Assembly (NCBI GenBank): GCA_018897415.1
Contig: JAHIKR010000074.1
Location: 1-5,899 of the forward strand
Length of the DNA: 5,899 nt
Reading direction: 5' to 3'
Source of the DNA: Pseudomonadota bacterium
GTDB taxonomy: Bacteria > Desulfobacterota > Desulfobacteria > Desulfobacterales > ETH-SRB1
In this document: positions 1-5,625 of the stretch, piece after piece
Layout of the letters: each line of letters opens with the position of its first letter
Numbering within the stretch: the stretch's first letter is position 1
The notes under the pieces: model-generated
Seen by the model: only the letters and a program-made list of their open reading frames with translations
The model's database searches: none
What the model was told of the DNA's origin: nothing
Translations under genes and position numbers: made by a program

Positions 1-1
1 A

Positions 2-265
2 ATAATTACACCTGATGAATTTATGGGCGACATTATGGGCGATCTGAACAGCAGGCGAGGCAGGGTGTTAGGAATGGATACTAAAGGTAAAAATCAGGTT
101 ATTAATGCTTATGTGCCCATGTCCGAATTTTTAACCTATGCGCCGGATCTTAATTCAATGACAGGCGGTCGTGGAACGTTTTCAATGGAATTATCACATT
201 ACGACGAGGTCCCTGCCCAAATATCGCAGAAAATTATAGAAGAGATAAATAAAAACAAGAAATAA
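2..265 (+). CDS. fusA: Translation elongation factor G-type GTPase, C-terminal fragment (5' truncated by window edge)
   Basis: EF-G is the GTPase that drives ribosomal translocation (and, with RRF, ribosome recycling) in the cytoplasm. Only the last 87 residues are here, and the frame is open to the left edge from base 2. They match EF-G domain V and its C-terminal helix: a GDIMGDLNSRRGRV segment, then VINAYVPMSEFLTYAPDL, SMTGGRGTFSMEL and SHYDEVPAQ, followed by a short lysine-rich tail and TAA at 263-265. The YAPDL/SMTGG/SHYDEVP wording is closer to the EF-G paralogue often annotated as EF-G-like or EF-G2 than to the E. coli-type EF-G, so this may be a second copy outside the str operon. The GTPase domain is not visible, so that cannot be settled. 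It ends 280 bases before the kinase start and has no evident functional tie to it. Confidence 0.92.
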   Translation: MITPDEFMGDIMGDLNSRRGRVLGMDTKGKNQVINAYVPMSEFLTYAPDLNSMTGGRGTFSMELSHYDEVPAQISQKIIEEINKNKK

Positions 266-272
266 TATACTC

Positions 273-338
273 AGGTGGAAGGCTGAAGTCCGAAGGCTGT
301 TAGGAAGCTTCCACCTTCAGCCTTCAGCCTATCCACCT
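273..338. repeat. Heptamer-periodic imperfect inverted repeat (extragenic palindromic element)
   Basis: The element begins 7 bases after the EF-G stop. The outer arms 273-288 and 322-338 pair over 16 bp with one bulged base (A331). The interior contains the perfect 10-bp palindrome GGAAGCTTCC at 303-312. Alternative pairings exist: 273-281 with 308-316 (9 bp) and 292-299 with 318-325 (8 bp). The sequence moves in 7-base steps: on the + strand AGGTGGA, AGGCTGA, AGTCCGA, AGGCTGT from 273, and on the - strand two tandem AGGCTGA units then AGGTGGA (330 down to 310). There is no T-run after the stem, so a classical intrinsic terminator is not supported. A role in mRNA 3'-end stability or as a mobile/REP-like element is inference. 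Confidence 0.75.
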
Positions 339-529
339 AAGCAGTTACCCACCCCCCTGCCCTACCATAAGCAGCCTTCTGTTTCGCACTATGAATCGGC
401 TGAAAATTCTTCTCTTATCCCCTACTCTTTCCTCTTGCAATAGGTTTAATATCAATTATATATAATACTATTAACCTCTTCAATAAATCATATCAGCAAA
501 GATATCGCAAAAAACACCCCATAATTACC
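339..529. other. Intergenic leader upstream of the kinase gene, no gene seen
   Basis: This stretch holds no convincing coding frame. It opens with a C-rich tract (about 347-364), continues with a pyrimidine-rich run on the + strand (about 407-437) and becomes AT-rich from about 440. The only functional signal I would single out is the candidate promoter at 435-466. I see no tRNA, riboswitch or strong terminator hairpin here. Confidence 0.5.
435..466 (+). promoter_or_regulatory. Candidate sigma-70-type promoter for the kinase operon
   Basis: A TTGCAA hexamer at 435-440 resembles a -35 box. It precedes an AT-rich run ending in TATATATAAT (457-466). Using TATATA at 459-464 as the -10 gives an 18-base spacer; the better consensus TATAAT at 461-466 would need a 20-base spacer. 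Transcription would start near 471-473, leaving a leader of roughly 75 bases before the ATG at 546. The assignment rests only on pattern and position; the AT richness of the region makes chance matches likely. Confidence 0.35.
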
Positions 530-537
530 GGAGGTGA
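530..537 (+). promoter_or_regulatory. Shine-Dalgarno site that fixes the kinase start
   Basis: GGAGGTGA is a near-perfect complement of the 16S rRNA 3' end. It lies 8 bases before the ATG at 546. The in-frame GTG at 534 falls inside this site and therefore cannot be the start it serves, so the kinase begins at 546. Confidence 0.85.
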
Positions 538-545
538 TATTTAAA

Positions 546-3500
546 ATGAATCCGATAAATGCTATTTTAAAGAATACAAAAATAAGGACTAAGATTCTCG
601 TAGCAACTATAGTGGTTGTAGGTTTTTTTATGGGACTAAGTCTCTATCAGAGTCTGGTCATACATAAAAAAACTGCCATGAACCAGGTAGCCAGTTCATC
701 AGACCACCTGCTTGAGAGCGTCTATAGTGGAATTAAATTCCCTATGTCAGTGGGCGACTGCAAAACTATCAGAGAGCAGATGAAGGACATAAAAAAGCAT
801 ATGGAGGGTGTTCAGGTATATATTGCCGACTTTCAAAAGATGATTGTCTATGCTTCTGAAGACGAGCGAATTTACAAAAACATGGCAATATACCTTTATG
901 AAAGCAAATCACGTGATGCTCTGGCTGAATCGCTATTAACCGGTCAGGCTCCTGATATATCTTTTCCCGAAAAGGAGGACCATACCCCATATCTTATAAC
1001 AATCAAACCTATCCATAATGAGAGCTCCTGCCATCATTGCCATGGCTCTACCAGGAAAGTTCTAGGTGCCATGATTATCAAGCAGCCTGTAGAAGAGGTG
1101 TTTCAAGCAATTAGTAATGCCCGCGACGGCCTTATTATTTATTTTACTGCCGCAATCATTGGGGTAGTTGTGGTCATAAACTTTTTCTTCTCGAGGCTGG
1201 TTACTAAGCGAATCCAGCATCTGAGAGCAAAAACCGGTCAGGTGGCTGCTGGAGATGTCACCGTTGTAGTACATGATGATCATAAAGATTCAATTGGAGG
1301 GCTATCACACAACTTCAACCTCATGGTAAAAAGCATACGTGACAGGATGGAGTATGCTAACAGTTTGAAGCTCGGAATAGTTGATCCTTTCTTAATGGTT
1401 GATCCAGACATGAAAGTTACCTTTATTAATGAAAATGCAGCTCGCTTGGCAGGCCTCACCCCGAAAAATGCGATGGGCAAACCCTGCTACGAAGTTTTCC
1501 ATAGTACCGCATGCGAAAAAGACTGCCCTGTCAAGAAAGCACTGCAAACGGGTGAAGTCACCGAAGCAGTAAAGTTTACTATAACGGACAGTAAAGGAAA
1601 AGAAATTCCTGTTATGTCTATTTCTTCTATATTGAAAGACTCTTCAGGTAAAGTTTTAGGAGCATTTGAGATAATTCGTGACGTGACTGTAGAGGTGGAA
1701 GCAGAAAAAAATCTTCAAGAAGCATATTTTAGGGAAGAGAGAGCCAGGGAAGCTGCTGAAGCTGCCGCACTGGCCAAGAGTGAGTTTCTTGCAAATATGA
1801 GTCATGAAATCAGGACTCCTATGCACGGAGTCATAGCTGCAACAGAACTGGCACTGAACGAAGAAATGCCGTCCAAGGCAGAGCACTATCTTAAAATAAT
1901 ACAGTCTTCTGCTTATTCCCTGCTGGGAATCATTAACGATATCCTGGATTTTTCAAAGATAGAAGCCGACAAGCTGGATTTGGAAATTCGTTCCTTTAGG
2001 CTCGACGATGTAATGGACAGATCGGTTGATGTTTTAATTAATAAAGCGGCTGAGAAGAGCATTGAAGTTATAGTTGATATAGATGTTGATACACCAAAGG
2101 CCCTTATAGGAGATCCTCTTCGTCTTCAACAGATTATGACAAACTTATTAAGCAATGCAATCAAATTTACAGATAATGAAGGAAAAGTCATTTTGGGTGT
2201 CAAGGATACAGAAAAGTCGCTGGATCATGTAATTTTGACATTCTTTATAAAAGATACCGGTATTGGAATAGTGCCGGAACATCTAAGTAAGATTTTTGAA
2301 CCTTTCAGCCAGGCTGATGCATCCTCGACCAGAAAGTATGAAGGCACAGGTCTTGGATTATCTATCAGCAAACAATTAGTAGATATGATGAACGGCAGGA
2401 TATGGGCTGAAAGTGAACTGGGCAAGGGCAGCACTTTTACTTTTACAGCCCGTTTTGGCCGTCAGCCTGTGCAGCAGGAGAGAAAATTTGTTACTCCTCC
2501 GGATATTCAGGGTTTAAAGGTTCTGGTTGTTGACGACTGTGCTGAGACCAGGGACATAATGCAGAAAATACTTGAGTCTTTTGGCTTGCATGTTGAGTTG
2601 GTTGCATCCGGCATGGAATCGCTCAGCTTGCTCAAGGACAGCCAGAACATGGGTGAACCGTTTGAGCTGGTTATAATGGACTGGCTGATGCCCGGTTTAG
2701 ATGGAATTGAGACTGCAAAGAAAATTCGCAGGGAACTTAAACTGAGCATTCCGATAATATTGATGACAGCTTTTGGAAAAGAGGCTGAAGATTTGGATAT
2801 TGAGAAAGATGGAATAAGCGGTTTTCTTACCAAGCCGATATACCAGTCAATGCTTTTTAATGCGATTATGGATGCTTTTGGAAAGGAGCAGTTGAAAAAG
2901 GCAGGCAGAGAGAAAGCCATTATTACCAGTGCATCTATTTACAAGAAACGTCTTGAAGGTATTCGGGTGCTTGTGGCGGAAGACAATCCAACCAATCAGG
3001 AAATTGCATTGGCGATACTGGAGGGAGCCGGGATGTCTGCAGAGGTTGTCAAAAATGGAAAAGAGGCGGTTGAAGCTGTCTACAGGAGTCACTTTGATGC
3101 TGTGCTAATGGACATTCAGATGCCTGAGATGGATGGATATGAGGCTACAAAAATAATTAGGCAGGATTCGAGATTTACATCCCTTCCAATAATTGCTATG
3201 ACAGCCCATGCCATGAAAGGCGATGAGGAGAGGTGCCTTGAGGCTGGTATGGATGCATATGTTTCCAAGCCGATCAACCAGGACAGATTATTCCGCACTC
3301 TATTGCATTCGCTGAAATCCCAACAAATATCTGTGCAGGACATTGAGCCTGAGGCCTCAACAGAAGATAGCCTTCCTGTAGAACTGCCTGGCGTTAAAAT
3401 CAGGGAAGCTCTTAGAGCACTTAATATAGATGGAAATATTTTTAAGAATATACTTATAAAGTTTCTTGAGAGCAACAAGGATACCATGAGTAAGATAAGG

Positions 3501-3965
3501 TCTGCATTTGAAAGCGAGGATTGGCTGTCGCTCATGCATCTGTCTCACAGCCTAAAAGGCAGTGCCGGCAGTATTGGTGCTGATAAGTTGTATAGAGCTG
3601 CAATGGATTTGGAAATGGCGAGCAGGGAGGAGTCGGTCAAGCCCCCTGCCCTTTCATTAATTGAGGGACTTGCTGCATCTTTGGATGAGGTGTTGCGGTC
3701 GTTGCAGACACTTACTGATACTTGTGAATCTGAGGCTTTGCATGTTGGTGGTGATAGTTCGGATAAGCCTCAGCTTAAGCAAGAGTTAAGACAGCTTGCC
3801 GATGTTCTCAAGATAGCGGATCCTGAAGTGATTAGAAAGCAAATGGAAAAAGTCAAGGAACATGCTGATAGTTCGATTTTACAGGAACTTGAGAACCAGA
3901 TAAACAACTATGACTATGATGAAGCTCTGGAAAGCATTAACAGAATATTGAATATTGAAGATTGA
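546..3965 (+). CDS. Membrane hybrid histidine kinase with periplasmic heme c sensor, HAMP, PAS, HisKA, HATPase, two REC and HPt
   Basis: This 1139-residue inner-membrane sensor kinase carries a complete phosphorelay in one chain. TM1 is about residues 16-39 and TM2 about 195-219, enclosing a periplasmic domain of about 155 residues. That domain ends in C162-H-H-C165-H166-G, a CXXCH site for covalent heme c, in the context PIHNESSC..CHG...VLGA. Next come HAMP (216-268), a PAS domain (about 271-382) with C314, C323 and C327, and a charged coiled coil (384-412). HisKA has H420 in MSHEIRTP. The HATPase has an N box (N533, N537), G1 DTGIG (570-574), F box FEPF and G2 GTGLGL (600-605). REC1 (657-779) has D663/D664, D712, T741 and K763. 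REC2 (805-921) has E812/D813, D856, T886 and K908. HPt has H1001 in HSLKG. All catalytic residues are intact. A tail (about 1080-1139) of unknown role follows, and its last codons lie in a heptamer repeat. The likely partner is the downstream response regulator. The ligand or redox signal cannot be read from sequence. Confidence 0.95.
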   Translation: MNPINAILKNTKIRTKILVATIVVVGFFMGLSLYQSLVIHKKTAMNQVASSSDHLLESVYSGIKFPMSVGDCKTIREQMKDIKKHMEGVQVYIADFQKMIVYASEDERIYKNMAIYLYESKSRDALAESLLTGQAPDISFPEKEDHTPYLITIKPIHNESSCHHCHGSTRKVLGAMIIKQPVEEVFQAISNARDGLIIYFTAAIIGVVVVINFFFSRLVTKRIQHLRAKTGQVAAGDVTVVVHDDHKDSIGGLSHNFNLMVKSIRDRMEYANSLKLGIVDPFLMVDPDMKVTFINENAARLAGLTPKNAMGKPCYEVFHSTACEKDCPVKKALQTGEVTEAVKFTITDSKGKEIPVMSISSILKDSSGKVLGAFEIIRDVTVEVEAEKNLQEAYFREERAREAAEAAALAKSEFLANMSHEIRTPMHGVIAATELALNEEMPSKAEHYLKIIQSSAYSLLGIINDILDFSKIEADKLDLEIRSFRLDDVMDRSVDVLINKAAEKSIEVIVDIDVDTPKALIGDPLRLQQIMTNLLSNAIKFTDNEGKVILGVKDTEKSLDHVILTFFIKDTGIGIVPEHLSKIFEPFSQADASSTRKYEGTGLGLSISKQLVDMMNGRIWAESELGKGSTFTFTARFGRQPVQQERKFVTPPDIQGLKVLVVDDCAETRDIMQKILESFGLHVELVASGMESLSLLKDSQNMGEPFELVIMDWLMPGLDGIETAKKIRRELKLSIPIILMTAFGKEAEDLDIEKDGISGFLTKPIYQSMLFNAIMDAFGKEQLKKAGREKAIITSASIYKKRLEGIRVLVAEDNPTNQEIALAILEGAGMSAEVVKNGKEAVEAVYRSHFDAVLMDIQMPEMDGYEATKIIRQDSRFTSLPIIAMTAHAMKGDEERCLEAGMDAYVSKPINQDRLFRTLLHSLKSQQISVQDIEPEASTEDSLPVELPGVKIREALRALNIDGNIFKNILIKFLESNKDTMSKIRSAFESEDWLSLMHLSHSLKGSAGSIGADKLYRAAMDLEMASREESVKPPALSLIEGLAASLDEVLRSLQTLTDTCESEALHVGGDSSDKPQLKQELRQLADVLKIADPEVIRKQMEKVKEHADSSILQELENQINNYDYDEALESINRILNIED

Positions 3966-4004
3966 AAATTGAATATTGAAGGAATCCTGTTTTCAATCTT
4001 CAAT
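3947..4004. repeat. Heptamer tandem and inverted repeat spanning the kinase stop codon
   Basis: Five in-register heptamers of the form ATTGAAN (ATTGAAT, ATTGAAG, ATTGAAA, ATTGAAT, ATTGAAG) run without interruption from 3947 to 3981. They are followed by two copies in inverse orientation (TTTCAAT, CTTCAAT) at 3991-4004. Bases 3954-3968 and 3990-4004 form a perfect 15-bp inverted repeat with a 21-base loop. A shifted pairing, 3966-3980 with 3992-4006, matches 14 of 15 positions with a tighter loop. The kinase stop TGA (3963-3965) lies in the left arm, and the last kinase residues LNIED are encoded by the heptamers. There is no T-run after the stem, so a processing or stability hairpin, or a mobile palindromic element, fits better than a terminator. 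Confidence 0.85.
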
Positions 4005-4026
4005 TTGGTTCCGGCTTGTCCGGGTT

Positions 4027-4034
4027 AAGGTGAG
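4027..4034 (+). promoter_or_regulatory. Shine-Dalgarno site that decides the response-regulator start
   Basis: AAGGTGAG matches the 3' half of the canonical AGGAGGTGA complement and lies 4 bases before the GTG at 4039. Because it pairs with the 5' side of the anti-SD, this short gap still gives workable spacing. No comparable site precedes the upstream in-frame TTG at 3976, and the in-frame GTG at 4030 lies inside the site itself. This supports a GTG start at 4039. Confidence 0.6.
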
Positions 4035-4038
4035 AGCA

Positions 4039-5622
4039 GTGGAAGAAGCTAAGCCCTTAGTTTTGATTGTTGACGACAATCCTACAAATATTGATCTATT
4101 AGTAAATACATTAAAAAATGATTATCGATTGAGTGTCGCCAAAAACGGCCCCAAAGCACTTGATTATGCAGAAAGATATCTTCCTGATCTGATTCTATTA
4201 GATATTATGATGCCGGGGATGAATGGCTATGAGGTATGTACTCGCCTGAAAACCACAGTTCAAACAAAAGATATCCCTGTTATTTTTATCACTGCAATGA
4301 GCGAAACTGAGCACAAAACTCGAGGATTTGAAGTGGGTGCAGTGGACTATATTACAAAGCCATTTCATGCCGCAGAGGTAAAAGCAAGGGTCAGAACACA
4401 TCTGTCTCTAAAAAAAGCTCGTAACCACGAAATCTACATTGCTTCCAAAATCCAGAAGACACTTTTACTTGGACAGCCGCCAAGAGATATTGACAGAATA
4501 AAAGTTGCTCAGTTGACGATTCCTTCACAGCAGGTTGATGGCGATTTTTATGATTTTTTTAAAGTCAGTGATAAATGTTTTGACCTTGTGGTTGGAGATG
4601 TTATGGGCAAGGGAATTCCTGCTGCTCTTTTAGGAGCAGCTATAAAGAGTCATTTTTTGCGTGTTTTGAATGAACTTATCCGTCTGACTGATAAAGAAAA
4701 ATTCCCGGAGCCTGAAAAAATTGTTTCATCGGTTCATTCAGGCATGATTGGTCATCTGAATGATTTAGAGACATTTGTTACCTTATGTTACGCTCGGTTC
4801 GATCTTGTAAAATATTTATTAACTTATGTTGATTGTGGTCATATGCGTACTATACACTTTCAGGATTCTTTGAACACATTTAGTCTGCTTCAGGGGGACA
4901 ACATGCCCATAGGTTTCCCCGGGCAGGGAACCTTCAGTCAGATTTCAGTTCCTTTCGGGCCGGGAGATCTTTTTGTTTTTTACTCAGACGGATTAACGGA
5001 AATAAAAAATCGAAATGGTAATTTATACGGAGAAAAGCGTTTGGTTGATTTTGTTAATAGAAACGCAAGAATTGAACCGGAAAAAATTATACGCAATGTT
5101 TGGGAAGATATTATTGCATTTTCAAAATCTGATACTTTTGACGATGATATTACATGCGTAATAGTTAAAATAGAAAAAGAATGCTCAGGCCGTGCTCTAT
5201 CATATGAATCTGAACTTGAGATCAATAGCGATCTGAAAGAGCTTAAAAAAGTCAGAACCTTTGTCCGGGAATTTTGTGAAAACCTCTCTGAATCCCTTAT
5301 TGATAATAACCGTATAAATCTAATTGAATTGGCTGTTACAGAAGTTACATCAAATATAATTAAACATGCATATAATAAGCGCAGTGACAACCGAATACAA
5401 ATAAACGCCAAAGCATCAAATGAGAAAATTGTTCTTTTATTTTACGATTGGGGCAAAGAATTCGATTCAAAGTCGGTTCCGCCACCAGTATTTGACGGAA
5501 CGCAGGAAGGCGGATTCGGCCTTTACATAATTGCTCATACCGTTAATGAAGTTGACTATTCTCGTGACGATAAAGGGGAAAATTGCACTTGTTTGAAATT
5601 TAACCTTACTGGAGGATATTGA
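4039..5622 (+). CDS. Response regulator: REC - PP2C/SpoIIE phosphatase - RsbW-type serine kinase (HATPase)
   Basis: This 527-residue cytosolic regulator is inferred to set the phosphorylation of a STAS-domain antagonist by partner switching. REC (about 6-122) has D12/D13, phospho-acceptor D55 in LLLDIMMPG, T85 and K107. A short helical linker (123-142) leads to a PP2C/SpoIIE domain (about 150-378) with metal-ligand motifs: D169 in VDGDFYD (usually VGGDFYD), D187 in GDVMGKG, DCGH at 265-268, D317 in YSDGLTE, and D369/D370 in DDDIT. A C-terminal HATPase_c_2 domain (about 390-525) keeps the N box (E435, N439, KHAY), G1-like D470-W-G472 and G2 GGFGL (491-495). Phosphatase and opposing kinase are therefore on one chain and both look intact. 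The family layout matches HsbR of Pseudomonas and CrsR of Shewanella. GTG 4039 is preferred; a longer version from TTG 3976 would translate the intergenic repeat. It lies 73 bases after the kinase and 3 before the STAS gene, so D55 is probably the target of the kinase HPt. Confidence 0.92.
   Translation: MEEAKPLVLIVDDNPTNIDLLVNTLKNDYRLSVAKNGPKALDYAERYLPDLILLDIMMPGMNGYEVCTRLKTTVQTKDIPVIFITAMSETEHKTRGFEVGAVDYITKPFHAAEVKARVRTHLSLKKARNHEIYIASKIQKTLLLGQPPRDIDRIKVAQLTIPSQQVDGDFYDFFKVSDKCFDLVVGDVMGKGIPAALLGAAIKSHFLRVLNELIRLTDKEKFPEPEKIVSSVHSGMIGHLNDLETFVTLCYARFDLVKYLLTYVDCGHMRTIHFQDSLNTFSLLQGDNMPIGFPGQGTFSQISVPFGPGDLFVFYSDGLTEIKNRNGNLYGEKRLVDFVNRNARIEPEKIIRNVWEDIIAFSKSDTFDDDITCVIVKIEKECSGRALSYESELEINSDLKELKKVRTFVREFCENLSESLIDNNRINLIELAVTEVTSNIIKHAYNKRSDNRIQINAKASNEKIVLLFYDWGKEFDSKSVPPPVFDGTQEGGFGLYIIAHTVNEVDYSRDDKGENCTCLKFNLTGGY
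5611..5615 (+). promoter_or_regulatory. Shine-Dalgarno site of the STAS gene, inside the regulator's last codons
   Basis: GGAGG sits 10 bases before the ATG at 5626 and overlaps the final GGY codons of the regulator, whose stop is at 5620-5622. The placement suggests translational coupling, which would keep regulator and antagonist in matched amounts. Confidence 0.8.
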
Positions 5623-5625
5623 AAT

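Noticed and set aside
273..338. Intrinsic transcription terminator for the EF-G gene
   Set aside because: The hairpin is strong but is followed by AAGCAGTTACCC rather than a T-run, and the heptamer periodicity points to a repeat element. A Rho-dependent or processing role is not excluded.
534..545. GTG at 534 as the kinase start (would add MIFK)
   Set aside because: The GTG is part of the GGAGGTGA Shine-Dalgarno site at 530-537 that properly spaces the ATG at 546.
2507..2920. Open frame of 137 codons on the minus strand
   Set aside because: It lies wholly antisense to the HATPase end and REC1 of the kinase, and its translation shows no domain; a shadow frame.
3116..3535. Open frame of 139 codons on the minus strand
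   Set aside because: It is antisense to REC2 and HPt coding sequence, rich in Ser/Leu/Ile as expected for a reverse shadow, with no recognisable motif.
3947..4004. CRISPR array
   Set aside because: The units are contiguous 7-mers with no spacers, and the second part is inverted; it is a short tandem/inverted repeat.
3976..4038. TTG at 3976 as the response-regulator start, adding 21 residues
   Set aside because: This stretch is the inverted-repeat element and its flank, has no ribosome binding site, and encodes sequence unlike a REC domain N-terminus. REC begins right after the GTG at 4039.
4980..5411. Open frame of 143 codons on the minus strand
   Set aside because: It is antisense to the phosphatase and kinase domains of the regulator; low-complexity Ser/Leu/Arg/Ile translation with no domain.
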